Shown: positions 24,079-32,672 of the stretch, piece by piece
Layout: each line of letters begins with the position of its first letter
How positions within the stretch are numbered: position 1 is the first letter of the stretch
Assembly: GCA_012518185.1 (NCBI GenBank)
Contig: JAAYTA010000086.1
Span: 1 to 35,609 of the forward strand
DNA length: 35,609 nt
Source: Methanobacteriota archaeon
GTDB taxonomy: Archaea; Thermoplasmatota; Thermoplasmata; Methanomassiliicoccales; Methanomassiliicoccaceae
Direction: 5' to 3'
Translations under genes and position numbers: made by a program
Notes under the pieces: generated by a model
What the model saw: the letters and a program-made list of their open reading frames with translations, nothing else
Told to the model about the DNA's origin: nothing
Databases searched by the model: none

Positions 24079-24548
24079 TGCGGATCGCCATTGATGGAAA
24101 TTATTCCGGCATTCGGTTCTCGGCCTCTCACTTCATACCCGGCCATGATAAGTGTGGACGACTCCATGGTCACTCCTACGTATTGCATTTGGTATTGCAT
24201 GGTGATATGGGCGATGACGGCATGATTATGGATTTTGGAGACATGAAGAAGGCTCTCAAAGGAATCGTGGATGAACTAGATCATCGAGTCCTCCTCCCAG
24301 GACGATCACCATCCGTCAAAATCAAACAAAGTGATGAGGTAGAAGTAATATCGGGGAGTAAGCGCTACATACTTCCATTGGAAGATATTGTTATCTTAGA
24401 TGTGGTACAGTGCAGTGCAGAGGGAATGGCAGAATTAATAATAGATAGGTTAGTAAGTGAGATAGAATTCACGCCAAATGTCCGAATGATTGAAGTTGGA
24501 CTAGACGAAGAGCGCGGACAAACTGCATGGGCAGGTAGGGAGCTGTAA
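24078..24548 (+). CDS. queD: 6-carboxy-5,6,7,8-tetrahydropterin synthase QueD
   Basis: A 156-aa PTPS-fold enzyme that turns dihydroneopterin triphosphate into 6-carboxytetrahydropterin, the first pterin step towards preQ0 and tRNA archaeosine. Zinc ligands His18 (SASHF), His30 and His32 (RLHGHSY) and the nearby catalytic Cys26 (DKCGR) are present, as are DELDHRVLLP and the C-terminal Glu of MIEVGLDE. A loop of about 30 residues after the LLPG segment (to about 105) is acidic and variable. It is the first gene of a queD-queC-queE operon, with only 2 bp to queC. Confidence 0.92.
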   Translation: MRIAIDGNYSGIRFSASHFIPGHDKCGRLHGHSYVLHLVLHGDMGDDGMIMDFGDMKKALKGIVDELDHRVLLPGRSPSVKIKQSDEVEVISGSKRYILPLEDIVILDVVQCSAEGMAELIIDRLVSEIEFTPNVRMIEVGLDEERGQTAWAGREL

Positions 24549-24550
24549 GT

Positions 24551-25234
24551 ATGAAAGCAGTTGTATTATTATCAGGGGGCCTGGATAGCACTACTACTCT
24601 AGCACATGCGATCTCACAAGGCTACGATGTTGTGGCATTGAGTATACTCTATGGTCAACGACACTCTAGAGAGCTCGACGCGGCAAAAGCAGTTGCGCGT
24701 CATTATGGCATAGATCGACACGTCATTTTAGATCTTGATTTATCATATCTTCATACCAGTGCACTGACATCTAATGATGTTGAGATACCGTTGCTCGACT
24801 CATCAGATGATATAGGTGCTGAGATACCGGTAACATACGTTCCTGCGAGAAATATATTGATGCTGAGCCTTGCTGCCGGTCTATGTGAGGCAGAGGGCGG
24901 TGAGGCCGTATTTATTGGAGTCAACAGTGTTGATTATTCTGGATACCCCGATTGTCGCCAGGAATTCCTTTTAGCTTTTGAAGAAGTGTTAAGAGTGGGT
25001 ACTAAGGCAGGTGTGGAAGGTAATCCCATACGAGTGGAGGCTCCTATATTGCATATGACTAAAGCTGAGATAGTTCAATTAGCTGTTAAGTTAAATGCTC
25101 CATTAGATCTCACATGGTCATGCTATAGTGGAGGAGATGTAGCATGTGGTCATTGTGAATCATGCCTACTCCGTCTGAAAGGATTTGAGGAAGCGGGAGA
25201 GAAGGATCCAATTCCATATGAGGGATCGTCATGA
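24551..25234 (+). CDS. queC: 7-cyano-7-deazaguanine (preQ0) synthase QueC
   Basis: A 227-aa ATP-dependent enzyme converting 7-carboxy-7-deazaguanine and ammonia to preQ0. The PP-loop SGGLDSTT is at 8-15. The four zinc Cys are in CYSGGDVACGHCESC near residues 191-205. The preQ0 product is inserted in tRNA at position 15 by archaeal TGT and converted to archaeosine. QueE starts 4 nt before the queC stop, so translation is coupled. Confidence 0.95.
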   Translation: MKAVVLLSGGLDSTTTLAHAISQGYDVVALSILYGQRHSRELDAAKAVARHYGIDRHVILDLDLSYLHTSALTSNDVEIPLLDSSDDIGAEIPVTYVPARNILMLSLAAGLCEAEGGEAVFIGVNSVDYSGYPDCRQEFLLAFEEVLRVGTKAGVEGNPIRVEAPILHMTKAEIVQLAVKLNAPLDLTWSCYSGGDVACGHCESCLLRLKGFEEAGEKDPIPYEGSS

Positions 25235-25860
25235 GAATTATTGAGATATTCACATCATTGCAGGGGGAGGGAGTGTTAATGGGCACTCCCACTACATTTG
25301 TCCGATTTGAAGGATGTAATCTGGATTGCAATTGGTGCGATACTCGATATGCTAGATCGGGAGGTCGAGAGGTTACAGTAGGTCAACTGATCGATGAGAT
25401 CGAAAATGAGGATGTACCATTTCTTTGCCTGACGGGCGGGGAGCCTATGCTACAAGAGGATATCGTTGAACTCATAAACGATCTACTTGATTCAGAACAT
25501 CATGTCACCATAGAGACAAATGGTACCATACCATTGGAAATACTGCCTGATTCTGAAGACCTCCTCATATCCATGGATGTTAAATGCCCATCATCAGGAA
25601 TGAGCGATCGCGTTCATAGAGACAATATGACCTTTCTTGGCCCTCGAGACCAGCTTAAATTTATAATTGCTGATCGGGTCGATTATCTATTCGCTAAAAA
25701 AATGCTGAGAGAGAATGAGATTAACTGTCCTATTATCATGACTCCGGTAGGCGGTACTGAGTTGAAAGAGTTAGCTGATTGGATCTTAGAGGATAGACTC
25801 TGGGTTCGTATATTGCCTCAACTACACAAACTAATATGGGGAGAGGAACGAGGAGTTTAA
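25231..25860 (+). CDS. queE: 7-carboxy-7-deazaguanine synthase QueE
   Basis: A 209-aa radical SAM enzyme that contracts 6-carboxytetrahydropterin to 7-carboxy-7-deazaguanine. The N-terminal EIFTSLQGEGVLMGTPTTFVRFEGCNLDC is diagnostic; the cluster Cys are C29, C33 and C36. LTGGEPML follows at about 67-74. The overlap with queC is ATGA. Its stop overlaps the stop of the convergent MFS exporter gene by 4 bp, so the 3' ends of the two mRNAs are antisense to each other. Confidence 0.95.
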   Translation: MRIIEIFTSLQGEGVLMGTPTTFVRFEGCNLDCNWCDTRYARSGGREVTVGQLIDEIENEDVPFLCLTGGEPMLQEDIVELINDLLDSEHHVTIETNGTIPLEILPDSEDLLISMDVKCPSSGMSDRVHRDNMTFLGPRDQLKFIIADRVDYLFAKKMLRENEINCPIIMTPVGGTELKELADWILEDRLWVRILPQLHKLIWGEERGV

Positions 25861-27284
25861 TCCTTCTCCAGTCGTACAGGCACCGTTCCATCTTCCCTGC
25901 GTATTAGTCCCCAAGTCTTCCGCGATATGGCTGCACCGACAATAGATATCACGCCGCTGAACACTGTTGCTATAGCGACTGATCTGGCCAACTCTCCAAC
26001 TAGAGGCCCTCCAGATATTGCTCCATAGTCCATTGAACCCATCAATAATGTCATCAGGATAGTAGCTACTGAAATTCCCATAGCCATGCTAAGATTTCTA
26101 GCAGTTGCTTGAATGCTGGAAGCCAATCCACTCTTTTCCCTCGGTAGAGCTAACATCATCTCAGTGTTGTTAGGAGTTTGGAATAAACTACTACCTATTC
26201 CCATGATGAAGAATGATACGACAGTTAGTAAGGGACTCAATATTAGGAATCCGTATGCCATTAAGAAAAAGCTGCCAGCTCGTATGAGATGTCCCGTAAT
26301 AGTATAAGGTCGAAAACGCTTCGAATCGTACATCTTACCAACGAGCGGAGCGCCTAACATGGTAACTGCTGGCATCACCATGAAGATTAAGCCCACTATA
26401 GTAGGATCAAAATCTAACACACCCTCATAATAGAATGGTCCAAGAATAGTAATCATACTCATAGAGAGGAAGAACATGATCATGCTCAGGCCAACTAGTG
26501 TGAAACGCTTTACTTTGAATACAGATATGTCTAGGAGTGGAGATGAAGTAGTACTCTCTCTTCGAATAAATGATATGAGAGATATGATGAATACTATAAA
26601 GGCAATAATTATTGGTCGAGTTAGAACTCCGTCCTGACCCAGCCATCCCAGCATTAGCATCAATGAGGACATTGATATTATCCATAGTGCTGTTCCCGGT
26701 AAATCCATATCTAACTTATCAACCAAGTATTCGTCGATCTTAAGGATCTTTACGGCAGCCAATGCTGCTACTGTACCTGTTGGTACATTTACGAAGAATA
26801 TTGATTGCCATCCTAGTGTGCCAACGAGAAATCCACCAATCACGGGGCCAAGCATTGCACCCACTGCAACGGTTGATCCCAGAAATCCCATAGCTTTTCC
26901 GCGATCTGTGACATCGAATGAGAGGAATATTATAGAGGTCGAAACGCTGAAGAGCATAGATGCGCCGATACCTTGCAATACTCGGAAAAATACCAATTGA
27001 GTTAGATTAATGGATAATCCACATAAGAGAGAGGATATGGTGAAGACTACTAAGCCTACTGTAAACATTCTCGCCTGCCCGGTCCTCTCGGATATTTTTC
27101 CGGCAACAATCAATAGACATGTTTGTGTGAGGAGGTAGCTAGTAACGACCCATTGAGCTTGGGCCACCGATACGCCAAAGTCAGAAGTAATGGCCGGTAG
27201 GGCGATGTTCAATGCCACTGAGTCCAGAACTGACATGAACACTCCGGATAGGACGATGATTAAGACAAAATATCTTCCTCTCAT
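25857..27284 (-). CDS. EmrB/QacA-type multidrug MFS transporter (14 TM)
   Basis: A membrane exporter of the DHA2 family. Visible are motif D1/A-like ALPAITSDFGVSVAQAQWVVTSYLL, GKISERTGQARMF, and motif C-like AVGAMLGPVIGGFLVGTLGWQSIFFVNVPTG, all typical of 14-helix drug/proton antiporters. The open frame reaches an ATG at 27302, but GGAGGA lies inside those first codons (27299-27294) about 9 nt before the ATG at 27284, so I choose 27284 (MRGRYFVLIIVLSG, 475 aa). Substrates are unknown; such pumps usually expel lipophilic compounds. It is divergent from the leu operon. Confidence 0.88.
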   Translation of the reverse strand: MRGRYFVLIIVLSGVFMSVLDSVALNIALPAITSDFGVSVAQAQWVVTSYLLTQTCLLIVAGKISERTGQARMFTVGLVVFTISSLLCGLSINLTQLVFFRVLQGIGASMLFSVSTSIIFLSFDVTDRGKAMGFLGSTVAVGAMLGPVIGGFLVGTLGWQSIFFVNVPTGTVAALAAVKILKIDEYLVDKLDMDLPGTALWIISMSSLMLMLGWLGQDGVLTRPIIIAFIVFIISLISFIRRESTTSSPLLDISVFKVKRFTLVGLSMIMFFLSMSMITILGPFYYEGVLDFDPTIVGLIFMVMPAVTMLGAPLVGKMYDSKRFRPYTITGHLIRAGSFFLMAYGFLILSPLLTVVSFFIMGIGSSLFQTPNNTEMMLALPREKSGLASSIQATARNLSMAMGISVATILMTLLMGSMDYGAISGGPLVGELARSVAIATVFSGVISIVGAAISRKTWGLIRREDGTVPVRLEKD

Positions 27285-27374
27285 CGTACCTTTTCCTCCC
27301 ATAATAATCTTGACAAATGAAGGAAGGTCTGATTAAATATCAATCTATGCACGCAATGAGCTCTCCATGGAAGG

Positions 27375-27461
27375 TTAATATATGCTTGTTTCGTTCACAC
27401 TAACAAGTCCATGTATTGCGGCCACCAGTCAGGATACATATTGATTTTGCGCTTATCCTAG
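27375..27461 (+). promoter_or_regulatory. leu operon promoter and leader with a short upstream reading frame
   Basis: TTAATATATG (27375-27384) is a strong TATA-like element predicting initiation at about 27407. Almost at that point ATG 27411 opens a 16-codon frame (to TAG at 27461) that ends I-L-I-L-R-L-S, with Leu codons TTG, TTG and TTA. It is out of frame with leuA. The leader then runs about 40 nt to GAGGCGAT, the ribosome-binding site for ATG 27500. Confidence 0.4.
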
Positions 27462-27499
27462 ACTCATCGCTACATTTTGGGCTGTCAGAGGCGATTTCT

Positions 27500-29095
27500 A
27501 TGGTCGACCGAGATATGCTAGAGCACACATCATCTACCAATGCCCCATCCCTTGATAGGAAGAGAGTATACACTAGTCCATACAATGCTCTCGCCTTATC
27601 AGGTGACCTGCCTTCTGCAATAAGGATTTTTGACACTACTCTTCGTGATGGTGAGCAATCGCCTGGAATTGCGTTATCATGTAGTGATAAAGTCAAGATA
27701 GCTCAGGCCCTTGATGAATTAGGTGTGGATGTTATCGAAGCGGGGTTCCCTATAGCCTCTCCAGGAGATAGGGAAGCAGTAAAGAACATAATTGCTGAAA
27801 ATCTAGATTCACGTATATGTGGGCTGGCTAGATGCAGTAGGCGTGATATAGATGCTGCTATTGATTGTGGACTTGACTATATTCACATGTTTATAGCGAC
27901 GTCCGATATACATCTTCAACACAAACTCAAGTTAACTAGAGATGAAGTTGTGGAGAAGGCTGTGACAGCTATAGAATATGCTAGAGAGCATGGTCTGACT
28001 GTAGAGTTCAGTTGTGAAGATGCCACCAGGACCGATCTAGAGTTCCTGAAGAAAATGCATACTGTAGTTCAAGATGCCGGAGTTGAAGTCATTAATGTAC
28101 CGGATACTGTAGGAACAATCGGGCCACCCGCTATGGAGCATCTGATCAGGGAACTGATGACTGTGACCAATGTTCCTATCTCAGTACATTGTCATGATGA
28201 TCTGGGCCTAGCTGTAGCAAATTCACATGCAGCCGTACGAGCAGGTGCTAGACAAGTACATGTAACTGTGAATGGTCTAGGAGAGAGAGCTGGAAACGCC
28301 GCTCTTGATGAGACCGTACTAGGACTCATGGCCTTCTATGGAGTATCTACAAATATCAATACTAGTCGAATTGGTCCAATATCTAAGCTAGTCTCTCGCC
28401 TAACTGGCTATGCCATTCCTCCGACTAAAGCAATTGTTGGATCTAATGCTTTTGCACACGAATCAGGAATCCATGTACATGGAGTGATGGGTGCCCCATC
28501 GACGTATGAGGCTTTTGGACCAGAACTGGTTGGAGTCCAACGTAACATTGTAATGGGCAAACACAGTGGAGCTCATAGTGTTCGCTCTAAATTATCAGAA
28601 TATGGCATTGATCTTGTAGATGAGCAGATAGATCAAATTGTAGAAAAAGTGAAAAGGCTTGCCGATTCTGGAAAAGAGGTCGATGATGCGGAACTCGTCG
28701 CTCTGGCATCTCATATCTTAGGTGAAAGGGAATCTAGAAAGGTAAAGCTAAAAGAGTTTGCCGTATTCACTGGTATGAACACTACTCCCACTGCCATGGT
28801 CTCTATTGAGGTAAACGGAGAGAAAAAGACCGGTTCCGCTATCGGCATCGGGCCAGTGGATGCCGCCATCAATGCAATAAAATCAGTGATGGGAAATGAC
28901 ATCCATCTGGTAGAATATCGCCTTAATGCTATCACTGGTGGGAGCGACGCACTGTGCGAAGTGAGTGTAAGAGTATCTCGGGATGGAGATAAAACTCTCA
29001 TGTCGGTCGGAAAAGCTATTGGCTCCGATATCGTCCAGACGTCGGTAGATTCGACTATGGAGGCCCTTGATCGCCTCTACTGTAGAAAGGAATGA
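27500..29095 (+). CDS. leuA: 2-isopropylmalate synthase (LeuA family)
   Basis: A 531-aa enzyme of the DRE-TIM metallolyase family that condenses acetyl-CoA with 2-oxoisovalerate, committing carbon to leucine. IFDTTLRDGEQSPG is at about 43-56, the metal His pair in ISVHCHDDLGLA, and the second signature in NGLGERAGNAALDE. The C-terminal 130 residues (from about KEFAVFTGMN) form the LeuA regulatory domain, which argues for LeuA or citramalate synthase rather than the short AksA homocitrate synthase. The frame is open to TTG 27416, but GAGGCGAT supports ATG 27500. The 40-residue N-terminal extension before the barrel is unusual. First gene of leuACDB. Confidence 0.9.
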   Translation: MVDRDMLEHTSSTNAPSLDRKRVYTSPYNALALSGDLPSAIRIFDTTLRDGEQSPGIALSCSDKVKIAQALDELGVDVIEAGFPIASPGDREAVKNIIAENLDSRICGLARCSRRDIDAAIDCGLDYIHMFIATSDIHLQHKLKLTRDEVVEKAVTAIEYAREHGLTVEFSCEDATRTDLEFLKKMHTVVQDAGVEVINVPDTVGTIGPPAMEHLIRELMTVTNVPISVHCHDDLGLAVANSHAAVRAGARQVHVTVNGLGERAGNAALDETVLGLMAFYGVSTNINTSRIGPISKLVSRLTGYAIPPTKAIVGSNAFAHESGIHVHGVMGAPSTYEAFGPELVGVQRNIVMGKHSGAHSVRSKLSEYGIDLVDEQIDQIVEKVKRLADSGKEVDDAELVALASHILGERESRKVKLKEFAVFTGMNTTPTAMVSIEVNGEKKTGSAIGIGPVDAAINAIKSVMGNDIHLVEYRLNAITGGSDALCEVSVRVSRDGDKTLMSVGKAIGSDIVQTSVDSTMEALDRLYCRKE

Positions 29096-29101
29096 TGACA
29101 A

Positions 29102-30349
29102 ATGAGCAAGACAATCTCAGAAAAGATCTTATCTGCCAAATCTGGCGTCGATGCATATGCGGGCCAGATAATAGAGGCAGAGATCGATTATGTTATGGCT
29201 AATGACGTCACCGCACCATTGGCCTTTCAGGAATTTGAAGCCCTGGAATGCGAGCCGGTGCGTGAAAAGATAGTACTGATACCTGACCATTTTGTCCCTA
29301 ACAAGGATATTGCATCTGCTGAGCAAGCTGCCTTGATGAGACGCTTTGTTCAGAATTGGAAACTCCCCAATTACTTCGAAGTAGGAAGGGGAGGAGTATG
29401 TCATCAGGTAATGGTAGATGAGGGATTTGCTGCACCTGGCCGCCTCATCGTGGGTGCCGATTCACACACTTGTACATATGGTGGCATCAACGCTTTCTCG
29501 ACCGGTATTGGCTCTACAGAGGCAGCAGCATGTTTTGCTGAGGGCCGTCTATGGTTCAAAGTGCCAGAAGCTATTGACGTACGTCTCACGGGAACATTCA
29601 CTAAGAATGTCTCGGGAAAAGATCTCATACTGAAACTGATCAGCGATATTGGCGTCGATGGTGCTAATTACAAGGCATTTGAGTTCTCAGGTATGGGCGT
29701 GAACAATATACCTGTACATGATCGCTTAACCATCAGCAACATGGCTATTGAAGCAGGTGGAAAGACTGGTATATTCCCATGTGATGCTGCGACTGATGTT
29801 CACCTAAAGGGTCGCGTGAGGGGTAAGTATACGCCAGTGGGAGCAGATAAGGAAGCAAATTACTCTAGCGTGCTCGAATATGATCTCAGTGAGTTAGACT
29901 ATATGGTAGCGTTTCCGCACTTGCCGAGCAATGGTAGACTTGTTAGTGAGGTGGATGTGGAAATTGATCAGGCATTCCTCGGATCCTGCACTAACGGTAG
30001 AATTGAAGATTTGCGAGTTGCAGCTGAGATTCTTAGAGAGAAGAAAGTCCGTGATGATGTACGTATGATAGTTGTACCTGCATCGACGGAAGTATATCAG
30101 CAGGCCCTGGATGAAGGCTTAATATCAATATTTACAAAGGCTGGTGCATTTGTATCTGGACCAACTTGTGCAGCTTGTCTTGGCGGACACATGGGTGTTC
30201 TGGCAAAGGGAGAGAAGTGCGTATCTAGCACCAATCGTAACTTCATAGGGCGAATGGGTCATCAGGACTCGGAAGTATATCTAGCTGGACCAGCAGTGGT
30301 AGCAGCTAGTGCAGTTGCTGGAAAGATAGTCTCTCCGGAGGTGCTATAA
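29102..30349 (+). CDS. leuC: 3-isopropylmalate dehydratase large subunit (aconitase family)
   Basis: A 415-aa [4Fe-4S] subunit that, with LeuD, isomerises 2- to 3-isopropylmalate. The cluster Cys are about residue 296 (GSCTNGR) and about 356 and 359 (GPTCAACLGGH), and SSTNRNFIGRMG is the substrate-phosphate-like loop. The length is that of archaeal LeuC/HacA proteins, shorter than the bacterial form. It follows leuA by 6 bp with an AAGGA site, and its TAA stop overlaps the leuD ATG (TAATG). Specificity for isopropylmalate rather than homoaconitate depends mainly on the small subunit. Confidence 0.92.
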   Translation: MSKTISEKILSAKSGVDAYAGQIIEAEIDYVMANDVTAPLAFQEFEALECEPVREKIVLIPDHFVPNKDIASAEQAALMRRFVQNWKLPNYFEVGRGGVCHQVMVDEGFAAPGRLIVGADSHTCTYGGINAFSTGIGSTEAAACFAEGRLWFKVPEAIDVRLTGTFTKNVSGKDLILKLISDIGVDGANYKAFEFSGMGVNNIPVHDRLTISNMAIEAGGKTGIFPCDAATDVHLKGRVRGKYTPVGADKEANYSSVLEYDLSELDYMVAFPHLPSNGRLVSEVDVEIDQAFLGSCTNGRIEDLRVAAEILREKKVRDDVRMIVVPASTEVYQQALDEGLISIFTKAGAFVSGPTCAACLGGHMGVLAKGEKCVSSTNRNFIGRMGHQDSEVYLAGPAVVAASAVAGKIVSPEVL

Positions 30350-30849
30350 TGGAGCAACTTAGCGGAAAAGTATGGAAGTTTGGAGACCACGTTGATACCG
30401 ACCAGATAATCCCGGCGGAGAGATTGGTAAGCGAATATAATGATAGATTAGGAGAATTTGTATTCGAGAAAGTACGGCCTGGGGTTGCAGATCAGATCAC
30501 TGAAGGTGATGTGATTGTTGCAGGTAAGAACTTTGGATGTGGCTCATCAAGGGAACACGCTCCACGGGCGTTAGTGCAAGCTGGTGTGACTGCTGTAGTC
30601 GCTGAATCATTTGCCCGGATATTTTATAGAAATTCCATTAACATTGGTCTTGTATTAGTGGAAGCAAAAATTGAGGCAGAGGAAGGAGATGTAGTTTCTG
30701 TCGATGTCGAAAATGGCACTGTCAAAAATGATAAGTCTGGGAAAGAATGGACATTCCCTCAATATCCGCAATATATCAGAGATTTAATTAGCTCTGGCGG
30801 TCTAATGAATAGAATAAAGGAGGCAAAGAGATGTACCGGATCGCAGTAG
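30349..30849 (+). CDS. leuD: 3-isopropylmalate dehydratase small subunit (possibly homoaconitase-like)
   Basis: A 166-aa swivel-domain subunit. It has DHVDTDQIIPAERLVSEYND (13-32) and NFGCGSSREHAPRAL, which meets the large-subunit active site. In methanogen enzymes the loop after IIP decides the substrate: YLRT in isopropylmalate isomerase, YLVY-type in homoaconitase. Here it reads R25-L26-V27-S28, with Val where the isopropylmalate enzymes have Arg. Gene context (leuA with regulatory domain, leuB) still favours leucine synthesis, but the loop leaves homoaconitase or dual activity open. It overlaps leuC by 1 base and leuB by 19. Confidence 0.87.
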   Translation: MEQLSGKVWKFGDHVDTDQIIPAERLVSEYNDRLGEFVFEKVRPGVADQITEGDVIVAGKNFGCGSSREHAPRALVQAGVTAVVAESFARIFYRNSINIGLVLVEAKIEAEEGDVVSVDVENGTVKNDKSGKEWTFPQYPQYIRDLISSGGLMNRIKEAKRCTGSQ

Positions 30850-31946
30850 TCCCAGGAGATGGCATTGGTAAGGAAGTTGTTGCTGAGGGCATAAAAGTCC
30901 TCCAGGCCGCGGCTGATGTAGAGAATATAACGCTTCAATTGGACTATATGGATCTTGGTTCAGATAGATATCTCGACACCGGAGAGCTACTAACTGATGA
31001 GGATATCAAGTTCCTACGCGATCGCAAAGCCGTTTATTTTGGAGCGATAGGAGATCCAAGAGTGGCACCAGGCGTATTGGAAAAAGGCATCCTTATCAAG
31101 ATGCGCACTACTTTTGATCAATACATCAACCTACGTCCATCTAAGGCATGGCATCCATATACTCCGCTCAAAGGGGAGAAAAACTTCGATATATTGTTCC
31201 TCAGAGAAAATACTGAGGACTTTTACATGGGCGCCGGCGGCATATTGGACGGTAAGGAAGCAACTGCCAATATGTCATTGAAACGTCGTCTCTACGATGT
31301 CAATTTATCGCTATCATCCAAGGCATCTTCGAACCAAGAGTTTGCATTTGAGATCGGTATGATGTCTCGGAAAGGCATTGAGCGTTTTGCTGATTACTGC
31401 TTTGAAACAGCTAAGCGGCTTGGTGAGGAGAAGGTGACTGCAGTTGATAAGGCCAATGTATGCACCTCACTGTATGGATTGTGGAGAGAGGTATTCAATG
31501 AACGATCAAAACATCATGAAATAGATGTCGAATACATGTATGTCGACGCTATGGCTATGGCGCTTATCAGATCTCCTGAACGCTTTGGCGTCGTTGCTTG
31601 CCCCAATATGTTCGGAGATATCCTCACTGATATCGGAGCAGAAATCATGGGCGGATTGGGCGTTGCTGCATCGGGCAATATTTGCCCGGATGGGGTATCT
31701 ATGTTTGAGCCAGTCCATGGATCAGCACCCGACATCGCCGGACAAGGAAAAGCCAATCCAATTGCTGCTATTTTAGCTGGCAAGCTTATGATGGATCAAT
31801 TAGGTCGTCCAGACATCGGCAATATGATTGAGTTTGCAGTACGCATGGCTATGAAGCAAAAACTTGTAACTGCAGATATGGGTGGAACACTCAATACTGT
31901 CCAGGCAGGCGATGCTATAGCAAAAATAGTCCGTAGTACGGGCTAA
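30831..31946 (+). CDS. leuB: 3-isopropylmalate dehydrogenase (beta-decarboxylating dehydrogenase)
   Basis: A 371-aa NAD-dependent enzyme of the isocitrate/isopropylmalate dehydrogenase family that oxidises and decarboxylates 3-isopropylmalate. The substrate helix region is ILIKMRTTFDQYINLRP, the metal Asp residues are in DAMAMALIRSPERF and NMFGDILTDIGAEI, and the cofactor loop is EPVHGSAPDIAGQGKANPIA. The GILIKMR substrate segment differs from the canonical LLxLR, so homoisocitrate or tartrate-like substrates cannot be excluded. AAAGGAGG just before ATG 30831 sets the start. Last gene of the leu operon; a T-rich stretch (31947-31980) follows. Confidence 0.88.
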   Translation: MYRIAVVPGDGIGKEVVAEGIKVLQAAADVENITLQLDYMDLGSDRYLDTGELLTDEDIKFLRDRKAVYFGAIGDPRVAPGVLEKGILIKMRTTFDQYINLRPSKAWHPYTPLKGEKNFDILFLRENTEDFYMGAGGILDGKEATANMSLKRRLYDVNLSLSSKASSNQEFAFEIGMMSRKGIERFADYCFETAKRLGEEKVTAVDKANVCTSLYGLWREVFNERSKHHEIDVEYMYVDAMAMALIRSPERFGVVACPNMFGDILTDIGAEIMGGLGVAASGNICPDGVSMFEPVHGSAPDIAGQGKANPIAAILAGKLMMDQLGRPDIGNMIEFAVRMAMKQKLVTADMGGTLNTVQAGDAIAKIVRSTG

Positions 31947-31980
31947 AACTTCTTTCATATTTTTCTATCATTTCTCCATC
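31947..31980 (+). terminator. T-rich terminator after the leu operon
   Basis: The sequence after the leuB stop has successive T-runs (CTTCTTTCATATTTTTCTAT), as expected for archaeal U-tract termination; no hairpin is evident. Confidence 0.45.
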
Positions 31981-32010
31981 AATGATATATCTGTTCAGAA
32001 TCATGAAAGA

Positions 32011-32601
32011 GTGATGAATGATCGATGGTCACCGTTCGCTTTGATTATTCTGATATTAGGTCTAATATTGATTGTTTATGCTCTTTTGACGCCTGTGGGA
32101 GTTGGTGGCCACTCGGGGATGAGTGGAATACGAAGTGCATATGAATCCCACAATATGGTATTAGCTATTCTCGGTGCAGTAATGGTAGGAGCTAGTGGAG
32201 CAATCTTGATTATTACCGGAATGAGATCAGGTATGCCTCAACAATACTTCGAACGCGATTTCAAAACGGCTGATCGCCTGCCATCAACTAATCAATCGAA
32301 TAATATGACGAGTGACTCTCCTATCTATAATGGGAAGAGGTATCCTCATCAGGAAGTTGATGGCGCAGGTGATGATGCGCGACTCATACTTCGTTTGTTA
32401 AGTGGTGATGAACGTACAGTCTTTCGCTCACTTGTAGATGCTAGTGGTGAACAACTCCAGAGAGACATAGTGTCGGGGACTAAGATGTCGGATGCTAAAG
32501 TATCACGAACGTTAGATCGATTGGAGGAGAAGGGGCTAGTAATCCGGGAGCGGCGAGGCATGGGAAATATTGTTCGCATATCCATTGATCGAGCAAATTA
32601 A
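32011..32601 (+). CDS. Membrane-anchored winged-helix (MarR-like) regulator
   Basis: A 196-aa protein. Two hydrophobic helices (about 8-28 and 47-69) with a short Gly/Ser/His loop between them anchor it in the membrane. A flexible, polar linker (about 72-122) leads to a cytosolic winged helix (about 125-196: RLLSGDERTVFRSLVDASGEQLQRDIVSGTKMSDAKVSRTLDRLEEKGLVIRERRG). Such membrane wHTH proteins are common in archaea and may sense envelope or external signals. The start is GTG 32011 or ATG 32014. It precedes the Cys/His-rich exported protein by 95 bp, whose gene it might control. Confidence 0.82.
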   Translation: MMNDRWSPFALIILILGLILIVYALLTPVGVGGHSGMSGIRSAYESHNMVLAILGAVMVGASGAILIITGMRSGMPQQYFERDFKTADRLPSTNQSNNMTSDSPIYNGKRYPHQEVDGAGDDARLILRLLSGDERTVFRSLVDASGEQLQRDIVSGTKMSDAKVSRTLDRLEEKGLVIRERRGMGNIVRISIDRAN

Positions 32602-32630
32602 GTGCTTTTGCAGCTTTTGCAGCTTTTTCC
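32602..32630 (+). terminator. Repeated T-runs after the winged-helix gene
   Basis: GCTTTTGCA is repeated twice in tandem and followed by GCTTTTT, giving three T-runs directly behind the stop codon, a plausible archaeal terminator. Confidence 0.5.
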
Positions 32631-32672
32631 GTCATAAAAGAGAAGAGCTTTTTCATCCACTGCATCTAATTG

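Noticed and set aside
27416-27499. An N-terminal extension of leuA from TTG 27416
   Set aside because: The TTG has no ribosome-binding site, while GAGGCGAT lies directly before ATG 27500; the extra residues match nothing in the family.
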